Assembly (NCBI RefSeq): GCF_003952265.1
Contig: NZ_CP034438.1
Coordinates: 2,046,001-2,110,000, forward strand
DNA length: 64,000 bases
Origin: Flaviflexus salsibiostraticola
GTDB taxonomy: Bacteria; Actinomycetota; Actinomycetes; Actinomycetales; Actinomycetaceae
Direction: 5' to 3'
The translations under genes were made by a program, and so were the position numbers. The notes under the pieces are model-generated. The model saw only the letters and a program-made list of their open reading frames with translations. It had not been told where the DNA came from and ran no database searches. Positions 26,585-35,178 of the stretch are shown in pieces. The number at the start of each line of letters is the position of its first letter. Within the stretch, counting starts at the first letter, position 1.

Positions 26585-27342
26585 CCCGTCTAGTCCCTGT
26601 CCAGACCGTCACGAAGGAGAAGACTCTCGCGCAGGCCATCGAGCCCGCGCGCGACGCCCTTCTCGACATCACGACGCCCGAGATGATCGGTGATCACGTC
26701 GGCGTGGTCCCCGAGGGGGATCGCGTCCTCACGCACGCCTTCACCTGCCTGCATCCCGGCTACGTCGGATGGTTCTGGGCGGTGACACAGTCCCGGGCGC
26801 CGCGCTCCCGTAAGGTCACCATCAACGAGCTGTCGCTCAAGCCCGGCCCGGAGGCGCTCGTCGCCCCCGATTGGGTGCCGTGGGCCGACCGGCTCGAGCC
26901 GGACGATATCTCCGGCACCGAGCCTCTGCCCTACCGCGAGGATGACCCGAGGCTGGTTGCGGGCTTCGAGGACACATCGGAGGATGCCGACCAGCTGAGG
27001 GAGTTCGAGCTCGGCCTCGGACGTGCCCGTGTGCTCTCCCAGGAGGGTCGCGCGGAGGCCTTCAATCGCTGGTACAACTCCGATCGCGGCCCGAACAGCC
27101 CCTCGGCCAAGGCGGCCAAGGCGAACTGCTCGACGTGTGCGTTCATGATGCTCATGGCGGGTTCGGCCCGCAGTCTGTTCGGCGTGTGCGCCAACGAATG
27201 GTCGCCCGATGACGGGAAGGTAGTCTCGCTCGATCACGGATGCGGTGCCCATTCGGAGACGGACGCCCCGAAGCAGAGGAAGCTCTGGGACCAGTCGGAG
27301 CCGGCGCTCGATGACGCGGAGATCGAAGTGGTCGAGGGTTAA
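26581..27342 (+). CDS. DUF3027 family protein
   Basis: The 253-residue protein has the actinobacterial DUF3027 pattern. It contains TCLHPGYVGWFWAVT near residues 56-70, a VPWADRL stretch near 99-105, and a C-terminal cysteine module (Cys-x2-Cys, a Cys 19 residues on and a further Cys near residue 221). The module could form a zinc site. The segment LGRARVLSQEGR lies before the Cys module. No biochemical function is known to me. Translational coupling to the cold-shock protein (ATGA overlap) suggests a shared RNA- or stress-related role. It is followed without a gap by manA. Confidence 0.82.
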   Translation: MTRLVPVQTVTKEKTLAQAIEPARDALLDITTPEMIGDHVGVVPEGDRVLTHAFTCLHPGYVGWFWAVTQSRAPRSRKVTINELSLKPGPEALVAPDWVPWADRLEPDDISGTEPLPYREDDPRLVAGFEDTSEDADQLREFELGLGRARVLSQEGRAEAFNRWYNSDRGPNSPSAKAAKANCSTCAFMMLMAGSARSLFGVCANEWSPDDGKVVSLDHGCGAHSETDAPKQRKLWDQSEPALDDAEIEVVEG

Positions 27343-28563
27343 GTGGAGAGGCTTCGCGGAGCGGTCAAGGATTACGCCTGGGGTTCGACCAGTGCGATTC
27401 CGGCCCTGTTCGATACGGTGGAGAGCGAGACCCCGGTGGCTGAGCTGTGGCTCGGCACCCACACGGCGGGTCCGGCGACGATCGGTGATGGTCTCGCCTA
27501 CAGCCCCGAGGCGCCTCCTGCAGAGACTGACCTGCGCACGTACGTCCTCGCGGACCCGCAGGGTGCGCTCGGCGATGACGTCGCCCGCATGGGCAACACA
27601 CTCCCGTATCTCCTCAAGCTCATCGCCCCCGCGAAGCCGCTCTCTCTCCAGGTCCATCCGTCCCGCGAGCAGGCGGCGCAGCGGTTCGAGGATGAGGAGC
27701 GCCAGGGTGTGCCGCTGTCCGATCCGACCCGCTCCTATCGCGACCGCAACCACAAGCCCGAGCTGCTGCTCGCACTCGACCGCTTCGAGGCAGTCGCGGG
27801 CTTCCGCGCCCCTCGTCGTGTCGCCGACGTCATCACCGGCCTGCCGTGTGAGATCGCCGAGACGATGCTCTCCTACCTCCGCGAGGATCTCAGCGCCGAG
27901 GGTATACGGCGCTGTTTCGAGTATCTGCTGAGCGAGGAGTCCCGTCCGAGCTCTGACAAGGTCGCTGCACTCGTCGCCGGGTGCCGGGCGAGGCTCGAGC
28001 GCGGTGAGTCCCCGTCGGAGCGCGCCGACCGGATCGTCACGCTGCTGGACAGCCATTACCCGGGCGACCCGGGCGTGGTCGCCTCCCTTCTCCTCAACCC
28101 CGTGACCCTTCAGCCCGGGGAGGCCCTGTTCGTCCCAGCCGGGACGGTCCACGCCTATCTGTCGGGCCTGGGTGTGGAGATCATGGCGAACTCGGACAAT
28201 GTGCTCCGAGCCGGTCTCACCTCGAAGCACATCGACGTGCCCGAACTGCTCGCGACGGTCGACTATGTGGCCGCGCCACCCATCCGGATCGCCCCTGAAC
28301 ACGTCTCCGAGGTCACGCGCACCTACTATGCGCCCGTCGAGGATTTCGAGCTGTCGGTCGCCGACCTCCGCACGTGGAATGACACTCGATCGCTGCCCGG
28401 CCGCGGCCCCCGCATCCTCCTCGCCCTGTCCGGAGCCATCGAGGTGGCGACAAAGGAGCAGAGAATCACACTCAACCATGGCGAGGGCATCTTTGTGAGG
28501 GCGGACGAGGGAAAGCTCCAGGTGCGCGGAGTGGGGAAGCTGATCCAGGCCGACGTCCCATAG
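27343..28563 (+). CDS. manA: Mannose-6-phosphate isomerase, class I
   Basis: The 406-residue protein interconverts mannose-6-phosphate and fructose-6-phosphate. Type-I PMI features include the opening NYAWG-like KDYAWGS, the zinc-ligand motif SLQVHPSREQA (near residue 100), the NHKPELLLAL stretch near 138, and VPAGTVHAYLSG in the cupin core. The GTG start follows the DUF3027 stop directly (TAAGTG). The C-terminal cupin-like domain is complete. It supplies GDP-mannose precursors for glycoconjugates. Confidence 0.95.
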   Translation: MERLRGAVKDYAWGSTSAIPALFDTVESETPVAELWLGTHTAGPATIGDGLAYSPEAPPAETDLRTYVLADPQGALGDDVARMGNTLPYLLKLIAPAKPLSLQVHPSREQAAQRFEDEERQGVPLSDPTRSYRDRNHKPELLLALDRFEAVAGFRAPRRVADVITGLPCEIAETMLSYLREDLSAEGIRRCFEYLLSEESRPSSDKVAALVAGCRARLERGESPSERADRIVTLLDSHYPGDPGVVASLLLNPVTLQPGEALFVPAGTVHAYLSGLGVEIMANSDNVLRAGLTSKHIDVPELLATVDYVAAPPIRIAPEHVSEVTRTYYAPVEDFELSVADLRTWNDTRSLPGRGPRILLALSGAIEVATKEQRITLNHGEGIFVRADEGKLQVRGVGKLIQADVP

Positions 28564-28576
28564 CCTTCATCTCACG

Positions 28577-28603
28577 ATATGGATGGTTTTTATTCCACCA
28601 TAT
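28577..28603. promoter_or_regulatory. Inverted repeat upstream of the purine permease
   Basis: The inverted repeat ATATGG-N15-CCATAT contains nested ATGG/CCAT half-sites 46 bp before the permease start. It shares the ATGGTTT half-site with the palindrome before the marR gene at 30131, so a common regulator is possible. Confidence 0.4.
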
Positions 28604-28648
28604 GAAACGGCGTCGATTTGATCCGGGAAACCGCCAAATATCAGGGTT

Positions 28649-30109
28649 GTGAACGATTTACTTGAGCGCACCATGCCAACCCGTTTCCTTGATCGCACCT
28701 TCAAGCTGACCGAGCGCGGCTCGTCGGTCGGCCAGGAGATCCGCGGCGGGCTCGTCACGTTCTTCGCGATGAGCTACATCCTCGTCCTCAACCCGATCAT
28801 CCTCTCCACCCCGGATTCGACGGGTCACTTCCTCGGCGGCGGTACCGAGGGCGCCAACACCCCGGCCATCGCAGCCGGCACGGCGCTCGTCGCAGCCATC
28901 ATGTCGATCCTCATGGGATCGGTCGCCAACTTCCCGATGGCGATGGCGGCGGGCCTCGGCCTCAACGCGATGCTGGCCTACACGATCGTGTCCCTGCCGG
29001 GCATGACCTGGGCAGACGCGATGGGCATCGTCGTCCTCGAGGGCATCCTCATCTTCCTCCTCGTCATGACAGGCCTGCGCGAGGCCATCTTCAAGGCTGT
29101 CCCGAGCTTCCTCAAGACCGCCATCTCGGTCGGCATCGGCCTGTTCATCGCCCTCGTCGGCCTCGTCAACGCCGGCATCGTCCGTCCCGGCGCCGGCACC
29201 CCGCTCGATCTTGGCATCAACGGCTCGATCGCGTCGTGGCCGCTCGTCGTCTTCATTGTCGGCCTCCTGTCGATCATGGTCCTCATGGTCAAGCGCGTCC
29301 GCGGCGCCATCCTCATCGGCATCGTCATCGCGACCGCCTCGGCGATCGCCCTCGAGTCGATCCTCAAGCTCGGCGGCCAGACCCCTGACGGCTCGAACCC
29401 CGGCGGCTGGGGACTCACCGTCCCCGCGCTCAACGGCTCGCCCGTCTCGGTGCCGGAGTTCTCGACACTCGGCACGTTCTCGATCACCGGCCCGTTCGAG
29501 AAGATCTCGATCATCGCCGTCCTCGTTCTCGTCTTCTCGCTCATGCTCGCGGACTTCTTCGACACGATGGGCACGATGGTCGCCGTCGGCTCCGAGGCGA
29601 ACCTTCTCGACGAGGATGACAACCCTCCCCGCATGCGCCAGATCCTCGCCATCGACTCCCTCGGTGCGATCGCGGGCGGCCTGGGCGGCGTCTCCTCCAA
29701 CACCGCCTACATCGAGTCGACGACCGGTGTCGCCGACGGCGCGCGCACGGGCCTGGCGAGCATCGTCACCGGCACGCTCTTCCTTCTCAGCACCTTCCTC
29801 GCACCGCTCGCCGGCATGATCCCCTACGAGGCGGCCACCCCGGCGCTCGTCATCGTCGGCTTCCTCATGATGCAGCAGGTCGCGAACATCGACTGGAAGG
29901 ACCTCGTCATCGGCATTCCGGCGTTCCTCACGATCGTCTTCATGCCGTTCTCGTACTCGATCACCGTCGGCATCGGCATGGGGTTCATCTCCTACTCGAT
30001 CCTCGCCGCGGTCTCTCGCCGCCGCGTCCACCCGCTCCTCTGGATCGTCAGCGCCCTGTTCGTCCTCTACTTCGTGCGCGGCCCCGTCGAGGGAGCGCTC
30101 GGCCTGTGA
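28649..30109 (+). CDS. NCS2-family purine permease (AzgA-like)
   Basis: The 486-residue protein has about 12-14 membrane segments and NCS2/AzgA-group signatures. These are FFAMSYILVLNP near the N-terminus, ANFPMAMAAGLGLNAM, DFFDTMGTMVAVG in the centre and GGVSSNTAYIESTTGV. AzgA-type members import adenine, guanine and hypoxanthine with protons. The GTG at 28649 gives the longest sensible start; an ATG at 28673 is an alternative. No purine riboswitch is visible upstream; an inverted repeat lies there instead. Confidence 0.9.
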   Translation: MNDLLERTMPTRFLDRTFKLTERGSSVGQEIRGGLVTFFAMSYILVLNPIILSTPDSTGHFLGGGTEGANTPAIAAGTALVAAIMSILMGSVANFPMAMAAGLGLNAMLAYTIVSLPGMTWADAMGIVVLEGILIFLLVMTGLREAIFKAVPSFLKTAISVGIGLFIALVGLVNAGIVRPGAGTPLDLGINGSIASWPLVVFIVGLLSIMVLMVKRVRGAILIGIVIATASAIALESILKLGGQTPDGSNPGGWGLTVPALNGSPVSVPEFSTLGTFSITGPFEKISIIAVLVLVFSLMLADFFDTMGTMVAVGSEANLLDEDDNPPRMRQILAIDSLGAIAGGLGGVSSNTAYIESTTGVADGARTGLASIVTGTLFLLSTFLAPLAGMIPYEAATPALVIVGFLMMQQVANIDWKDLVIGIPAFLTIVFMPFSYSITVGIGMGFISYSILAAVSRRRVHPLLWIVSALFVLYFVRGPVEGALGL

Positions 30110-30130
30110 TCGAGTAGACCACCATCAGCT

Positions 30131-30151
30131 ATGGTTTACCCCGTTAACCAT
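30131..30151. promoter_or_regulatory. Palindrome ATGGTT-N9-AACCAT, candidate MarR operator
   Basis: A 21-bp inverted repeat with perfect 6-bp arms ends 8 bp upstream of the marR start codon. MarR proteins usually autoregulate from such sites. It probably also controls the coupled MFS gene. Confidence 0.6.
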
Positions 30152-30159
30152 TTGTTACA

Positions 30160-30579
30160 ATGGAGGCCGTGGTAAACAATGCTGAAGTCGCCGATTCTCT
30201 GAGATTCGCCGTGCTTCACCTATCCCGCGGACTGCGTGGATCAGGGAGGCTCGGCGAATCTCGTTTCTGCGTCCTCACCGTCCTCGCACAGGGCCCGATG
30301 ACCGTCAGCGAGCTCGCCTCGCACGAGCGCGTCTCCGTCCCCTCCATGTCGAAGCTTGTCTCGGCCATGGCGGAGGCGGGTCAGGTCCGTCGGGAGCGGG
30401 ACGCCGTCGACAGCCGGCGGACCGAGGTCACGATTACGGATGAGGGGCGCGCGGCGCTCGATGCCGCGTCGCTCGAGGGCGCGGCTTGGCTCGATCAACA
30501 GTTCGGAAAATTGGAAGGAGATGACATCGCCACCCTCGGCCGAGCGGCGAGGATCATGCGGGCGATGATCACTAGGTGA
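30160..30579 (+). CDS. MarR-family transcriptional regulator
   Basis: The 139-residue winged-helix protein has the MarR signature: LAQGPMTVSELASHERVSVPSMSKLVSAM as recognition module, followed by the wing motif RDAVDSRRTEVTIT. Such regulators respond to phenolic or drug-like ligands. The GTG start of the transporter overlaps its stop codon, and a palindrome lies just upstream, so it most likely represses its own operon and is relieved by a transporter substrate. An alternative start is GTG 30169. Confidence 0.9.
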   Translation: MEAVVNNAEVADSLRFAVLHLSRGLRGSGRLGESRFCVLTVLAQGPMTVSELASHERVSVPSMSKLVSAMAEAGQVRRERDAVDSRRTEVTITDEGRAALDAASLEGAAWLDQQFGKLEGDDIATLGRAARIMRAMITR

Positions 30580-31976
30580 AGCGGACTTTTCTCTCACTCA
30601 AATACGAGAACTATCGGCTCTGGTTCTTCACTGCCATCGTGGCGAACACGGGCACCTGGATGCAGCGCGTGGCGCAGGACTGGCTCGTCCTCACTGAGCT
30701 CACGGACAACGATGCCTTTGCGGTCGGCGTGACGACGGCCCTGCAGTTCCTGCCCCTGCTCCTCATCACCCCCTATGCCGGCGTGCTCGCCGACCGCTAC
30801 GACAAGCGGAAGATCATGTACGTCACCCAGTCCCTCATGGGACTGCTCGCCGTCGGTCTCGGCGTGCTCGTCCTCACGGGCCATGCGACCGTCGAGATCG
30901 TGTACGGCTTCGCGCTCGCGCTCGGCACGGTCTCTGCCTTCGATACGCCACCGCGGCAGGTCTTCGTCTCCGAGCTCGTCGAGCCCAAGCACCTGACCAA
31001 CGCGATCGGCCTCAATTCGGCCAGCTTCAACAGCGCGCGCCTCATCGGCCCCGCGCTCGCGGGCCTCCTCATCGCCCTCGTCGGCACCGGCTGGGTCTTC
31101 GTCATCAACGGCATCTCCTTCGGCGCCACCCTCATCGGCCTGGCCCTCATGAAGGCTGCGAAGTTCTACCCGATCAAGCATCAGCCCCGAGAGAAGGGCC
31201 AGATCCGGCAGGCGGCCCGCTACATACGCCACCGCTCCGACATCGTCGTCATCCTCGTTGTCGCCGGCGTCATCTCCAGCCTCGGCCTCAACTTCCAGCT
31301 GACGAGCGCGTCGATGGCGAGCGAGGTGTTCGGCAAGGACGCGGGGGAGTACGGTCTGCTCGGCTCGATCATGGCGATCGGATCGCTCACCGGCGCGCTC
31401 ATGGCCGCGCGGCGGAGGGAGTCACGCGTGCGGCTCGTCGTCCTCGCCGGCTTCGGCTTCGGCATCACCGCCGGCATCAACGCCCTCATGCCGACCTACT
31501 GGACCTACGCGATCTCCTGCATCCTCGTCGGCTACTTCACGCTCACGCTGCTGACAAGCGCCAACATGGCGATCCAGACCTCGGTCGACCCGATGATGAG
31601 GGGGCGGATCATGGCCCTCTACCAGGTGGTCCTCATGGGATCGACCCCGATCGGTGCCCCGATCGTCGGCTGGATCGCGTCGAACGTCCATCCCCGCTGG
31701 GGGATCGGCATCGGCGCCGTCGCGGCCATCCTCGTCTCGTTCGGCGCCCTCATCTGGGTGCGCCGCCACTGGAACGTCACCTTCGAGTACCGTCGCCACG
31801 TCAGGCCGCATCTCGTCATCATCGGCCCCGCCGAGCATGCCGAGCGCCGCGAGGCGCAGCGGAACGAGCGGCGCCGCCGGGAGCGGACGCTCGATGCGAC
31901 CACGCAGGAGCAGGCCGCGCTCAGCTCCGGGGTATCTGCTGTCCCACCCAGGACAGCGACTCCAGAAGAGCCGTGA
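30576..31976 (+). CDS. MFS exporter of the EntS/MFS_3 type
   Basis: The 466-residue protein has about 10-12 membrane segments. It shows the MFS motif GVLADRYDKRK in the loop between helices 2 and 3, the TPPRQVFVSELV segment and NAIGLNSASFNSARLIGPALAG, which mark the EntS-like group of drug or siderophore exporters. The C-terminal ~65 residues are cytoplasmic and very rich in Arg and Glu. Translation is coupled to the MarR gene (GTGA overlap). The 3' end overlaps the 3' end of serC on the other strand by 56 bp. Substrate unknown. Confidence 0.88.
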   Translation: MKRTFLSLKYENYRLWFFTAIVANTGTWMQRVAQDWLVLTELTDNDAFAVGVTTALQFLPLLLITPYAGVLADRYDKRKIMYVTQSLMGLLAVGLGVLVLTGHATVEIVYGFALALGTVSAFDTPPRQVFVSELVEPKHLTNAIGLNSASFNSARLIGPALAGLLIALVGTGWVFVINGISFGATLIGLALMKAAKFYPIKHQPREKGQIRQAARYIRHRSDIVVILVVAGVISSLGLNFQLTSASMASEVFGKDAGEYGLLGSIMAIGSLTGALMAARRRESRVRLVVLAGFGFGITAGINALMPTYWTYAISCILVGYFTLTLLTSANMAIQTSVDPMMRGRIMALYQVVLMGSTPIGAPIVGWIASNVHPRWGIGIGAVAAILVSFGALIWVRRHWNVTFEYRRHVRPHLVIIGPAEHAERREAQRNERRRRERTLDATTQEQAALSSGVSAVPPRTATPEEP

Positions 31977-33009
31977 CGTCGTCCGGCTCCACGGCCGGGA
32001 AGGTTGCGACCCTCAGCTGGTTGCGGCCCAGGCCGCGGTAGCCGTCGATGTCGACGATGCCGGAGGCGCGGCAGGCCGCGCTCACCTCGTCGGCCGGCAG
32101 GTCGATGTCGATCGTCGCGACAACCTGGGACCGGTGGCCCTCCTCGACGAAGGAATGTGCCCATTCCGTGCGCGCCGCCCAGTCGTAGACGAGATCGGAT
32201 GATCTCGTCGTCCTGGCGTCCATCGCCGACAGTCCGCCCTCCTCAAGCATCCAGTCGAGCTGGGCGAGCATGAGGTGGAGGGTGGCAAGCGCTGGGGTGT
32301 TGAGCGTCTGGTTCTTCCTCGAGTTATCGAGGGCGAGCTGGAGGTTGAGGATGTCCGGGACCCAGCGCTGCGCGGTCAGCCGTCCGATGCGCTCGATCGC
32401 CGCCGGAGACAGGGCGGCGAACCACAGTCCGCCGTCTGAGGCGAAGCACTTCTGGGGGGAGAAGTAGTAGACGTCAACCTCGCTCGCGTCGAAGTCGACC
32501 CCGCCCGCTGCCGACGTCGCGTCGACGATGGTCAGCGCACCCGGCCCGCCGATTCTCTTGACCGGCAGCATCGCTCCGGTCGAGGTCTCGTTCTGGGGAT
32601 AGAGATAGGAGTCGATCCCGTCCGCCGCCTCGGGGAGCAGGGCAGTGCCCGGCTCCCCGGCATCGACGATGGGATCGCTGACGAAGGGATTCGCCCGGAG
32701 CGCCTTCGCCGCCTTGGTCGAGAACTGGCCGAAGGTCGCGGCGCGGGACCGGTCCTCGACCAGGCAGAACGGAATCGCGTCCCACAGGAGCGACGCGCCG
32801 CCGTTGCCGAGGGCGATCTCGTACCCCTCCGGCAGGCGGAAGAGCTCGCCGAGTCCTTCGCGGATCCTGCCGACGACATCCTTGACGGGGGCCTTCCGGT
32901 GGGAGGTGCCCATCCAGGCCGGATCAAGGGTGAGATGGTCGGCCGGCACCTTCGAGGGACCCGCACCGAATCGGCCGTCGCGTGGAAGAATCTCAGTGGG
33001 AATCAGCAT
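31921..33009 (-). CDS. serC: Phosphoserine aminotransferase
   Basis: The 362-residue PLP enzyme of the actinobacterial SerC type converts 3-phosphohydroxypyruvate and glutamate to phosphoserine and 2-oxoglutarate in serine synthesis. It shows the substrate-binding FGAGPSKV near residue 15, MGTSHRKAPV near 33, and the Schiff-base Lys in YYFSPQKCFASDGG near residue 190. The C-terminal RGLGRNQLRVATFPA matches the family. The gene is read convergently with the MFS exporter and overlaps it by 56 bp. The start at 33009 has GGGAGAG upstream. Confidence 0.94.
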   Translation of the reverse strand: MLIPTEILPRDGRFGAGPSKVPADHLTLDPAWMGTSHRKAPVKDVVGRIREGLGELFRLPEGYEIALGNGGASLLWDAIPFCLVEDRSRAATFGQFSTKAAKALRANPFVSDPIVDAGEPGTALLPEAADGIDSYLYPQNETSTGAMLPVKRIGGPGALTIVDATSAAGGVDFDASEVDVYYFSPQKCFASDGGLWFAALSPAAIERIGRLTAQRWVPDILNLQLALDNSRKNQTLNTPALATLHLMLAQLDWMLEEGGLSAMDARTTRSSDLVYDWAARTEWAHSFVEEGHRSQVVATIDIDLPADEVSAACRASGIVDIDGYRGLGRNQLRVATFPAVEPDDVTALLESLSWVGQQIPRS

Positions 33010-33085
33010 GGTTCAACTCTCCCAGATTCGGACGCCCATCTCACGGCCGTCCAGATAGAGTGGAGTCATCTGTGCAGGAGGAAAA

Positions 33086-33763
33086 GTGGCTGATCTGATC
33101 GATACCGGCGAAATGTACCTGAAGACGGTCTACGAGCTTGAGGAGGAGGGGATCCCGCCCCTTCGGGCCCGCATTGCGGAGCGACTCGAGCACTCCGGAC
33201 CCACCGTCTCGGAGACCGTCAACAGGCTGTCCCGGGATGGTCTGCTCACCATCGGACCCAGCCGGCAGATCGAGCTCACCGTCGCCGGGCGCCGCAAGGC
33301 CACGGAGGTCATGCGCAAGCACCGCATCGCCGAGCGTCTCCTCATCGACGTCATCGGTATGGACTGGGAGTACGCCCACGAGGAGGCGTGCCGGTGGGAG
33401 CACGTCATGTCCGACCGCGTTGCGGAGAAGCTCGAGGGTGTTCTCGGAGCGATCACCCACGACCCGTACGGGAATCCGATCCCGTCCGCGGCCGAGGGGC
33501 CCGGCAGCCTTGCCGCCGGGCACTCCGGCCTCGTCGCCGTCGCGGATGTCAGCGGCCCCGTCATCACCGCGACACTCCGGAGGATCGCTGAGCCGCTGCA
33601 GGTCGACGTCCAGCTCCTCGCGGAGCTGAGGTCGGCAGGGATCGGCCCGGGGGTGACCATCACTGTTGAGAAGACGCCGCGTGGACTGACTATCACGGGC
33701 CCCGGCGGGGTATTGGAGCAGGTCGCCGACGCAGTCGGCAGGCACCTCTTCATTGATGCGTAG
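33086..33763 (+). CDS. dtxR: Iron-dependent repressor DtxR/IdeR
   Basis: The 225-residue protein has a winged helix, a dimerisation domain and a C-terminal SH3-like domain. Every metal ligand of diphtheria DtxR is present with identical numbering: Met10, His79, Glu83, His98, Cys102, Glu105 and His106. It should bind Fe(II) and repress iron-uptake and siderophore genes. The GTG start is supported by a strong AGGAGG site 5 nt upstream. It is separate from the neighbouring genes. The intact site-1 and site-2 ligands make iron a better effector than manganese. Confidence 0.95.
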   Translation: MADLIDTGEMYLKTVYELEEEGIPPLRARIAERLEHSGPTVSETVNRLSRDGLLTIGPSRQIELTVAGRRKATEVMRKHRIAERLLIDVIGMDWEYAHEEACRWEHVMSDRVAEKLEGVLGAITHDPYGNPIPSAAEGPGSLAAGHSGLVAVADVSGPVITATLRRIAEPLQVDVQLLAELRSAGIGPGVTITVEKTPRGLTITGPGGVLEQVADAVGRHLFIDA

Positions 33764-33805
33764 GTCACACCTTCTGTGATTTATGGATCACAGACTGTAA
33801 TTGTT

Positions 33806-33835
33806 CGTGACATATTCGTTATCTTCCGTTACTCT
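33806..33835 (+). promoter_or_regulatory. Putative promoter/regulator site of first NlpC/P60 gene
   Basis: GTGACA at 33807-33812 could be a -35 element, with TACTCT at 33830 (spacing 17). The block CGTGACAT at 33806 recurs upstream of the second NlpC/P60 gene, and CGTTA-type half-sites follow. Shared control is likely. Confidence 0.4.
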
Positions 33836-33871
33836 CTTGATCTGTAAGGAAAACTTCCTGTCAGGAGAGAT

Positions 33872-34618
33872 ATGTCCAACCGTCGTGGCCGTCACGTCGC
33901 CCCCAAGGTTCGACCTTCATCCGCTTTCACTGTTGCCGCGGTATCCGCTGCATTCGGAATGACGGCTACCGCTGCTGTTGCTGCGCCCGAGACCGAGGCT
34001 GTCGCCAAGACCGTCTCCCTCGCCGCCCCGCAGGCACCCGCCGTCATCGGCGTCGAACTCCCTGAAGAGGCCGCTGTCGAGCTGGCCCCCATTTCTGTCA
34101 CCTCCGAGGCCGCCCCCGAGCCGGTCGTCGAAGAGGCCCCCGTCGAGGTCGAGGCTGAGGTCCCGGCCGCTCCGGCCGCAGCTCCCGCTCCGGCTGAGGC
34201 CGCGCCGCAGGCCGCCGCCGCACCGGCTCAGACTCAGGCAGCCCCCCAGGTCGCTGCCCCCGCACCGGCTCCCGCCGTGTCCTCGGGCAACCAGTCGGTC
34301 GTTGCGATCGCTCGCCAGTACGTCGGCGCCCCCTATGTCTACGGCGGGACCACCCCGGCCGGCTGGGACTGCTCCGGCTTCACCTCTTATGTCTTCGCGC
34401 AGGCCGGCATCTCGCTGCCGCGCTCCTCGAGTGCGCAGCTCTATGCTGGCCGCACCATCCCCGCCTCGCAGGCGCAGCCGGGTGACCTCGTGTGGTGGCC
34501 GGGTCATATCGGCATCTACTCGGGCAACGGCATGCACATCGCCGCCCGCAACCCCTCCTCGGGCACGTACGAGGGTCCGGTCTACGGCACCCCCACCTAC
34601 GTCCGCGTCGGCGGCTGA
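33872..34618 (+). CDS. Secreted NlpC/P60 peptidoglycan hydrolase
   Basis: The 248-residue protein has a basic N-terminus and a hydrophobic signal region ending near the AAVAAPE site (about residues 33-38). A long Ala/Pro/Glu-rich spacer (about 65-145) and a C-terminal NlpC/P60 domain (about 145-248) follow. The catalytic Cys is in GWDCSGFTSYV, and the catalytic His is in WWPGHIGIYSG. The third residue is probably His in GMHIAARN. Such enzymes cleave the D-glutamyl-diaminopimelate bond in cell-wall stem peptides, as RipA does. A closely similar paralogue lies 560 bp downstream. Confidence 0.92.
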   Translation: MSNRRGRHVAPKVRPSSAFTVAAVSAAFGMTATAAVAAPETEAVAKTVSLAAPQAPAVIGVELPEEAAVELAPISVTSEAAPEPVVEEAPVEVEAEVPAAPAAAPAPAEAAPQAAAAPAQTQAAPQVAAPAPAPAVSSGNQSVVAIARQYVGAPYVYGGTTPAGWDCSGFTSYVFAQAGISLPRSSSAQLYAGRTIPASQAQPGDLVWWPGHIGIYSGNGMHIAARNPSSGTYEGPVYGTPTYVRVGG

Positions 34619-34636
34619 CCCAGCCTTCGACGTGAG

Positions 34637-34669
34637 AGCGGCCAGCGCTGAGCGCTGGCCGCTTCTTCG
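34637..34669 (+). terminator. Terminator of first NlpC/P60 gene
   Basis: A perfect 13-bp GC-rich inverted repeat (34637-34649 with 34651-34663) followed by TTCTTCGT lies 19 bp after the stop codon. Confidence 0.8.
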
Positions 34670-34707
34670 TCTCCACGAGTGAGTCAGTGAGTTCGCGCCC
34701 TGCGCCA

Positions 34708-34742
34708 GACACCTGTCGAGGTGCTGCCACCCGACAGGTGTC
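34708..34742. other. Long hairpin in the gap between the NlpC/P60 genes
   Basis: An 11-bp perfect stem (34708-34718/34732-34742), one bulged A and a further 4-bp stem enclose a 4-nt loop. It lies within the 560-bp gene-free stretch 34619-35178 and is separate from the terminator at 34637. The remainder of that stretch contains no plausible gene, and I could not match it to a known riboswitch. Confidence 0.5.
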
Positions 34743-35051
34743 GGGGCTGAGGCGCGCCCACGAGTCTTGCCTCGTGGCCCCTAGCCTGACTGCCTAGGTC
34801 CTCCCAAAAGCATTCGTGCTGGCCAGGGGAATGTGGGACCCGGGTGACGAGCGGGCACTGCCCTCTCCGCGTGTCAGCCGCCCGGCGCGTGGAGCACATC
34901 CTCGGAGCCGATACACGGAATTGTCACGACCGGAAGTGCGAAGTGGGACACAGTTATAACATTCTGTGACGCGGGTCGCGCTACTTTCCCCCGTCATAGC
35001 AGGGTTTTACGATCGGGCCGCTGACCAGCCGAAATGCGTTGTTATCGAAGC

Positions 35052-35081
35052 GTGACATTTCCGTTTCACTATTGTTATAGT
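35052..35081 (+). promoter_or_regulatory. Putative promoter of second NlpC/P60 gene
   Basis: GTGACA (35052-35057) and TATAGT (35076-35081) have an 18-bp spacer. They lie about 100 bp upstream of the start and share the CGTGACAT block with the first NlpC/P60 gene. A small GCGGG-TTCC-CCCGC hairpin sits in the leader just before the ribosome site. Confidence 0.5.
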
Positions 35082-35178
35082 TTTTGAAGTTCGCCCAGCG
35101 GACGGGTGTCAACCAGATGCCAAGCAAAACTGAAAGACCAATGAAGTAACCCGCGGGTTCCCCCGCTTGGAGAAATCA

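Noticed and set aside
28564..28648. Purine riboswitch before the NCS2 permease
   Set aside because: The 85-bp leader is too short and lacks the conserved purine-aptamer loops. Only an inverted repeat is seen.
34619..35178. c-di-AMP riboswitch upstream of the second NlpC/P60 gene
   Set aside because: Expected by analogy, but I could not find the conserved ydaO core sequence. Only a simple hairpin and promoter-like elements are visible.
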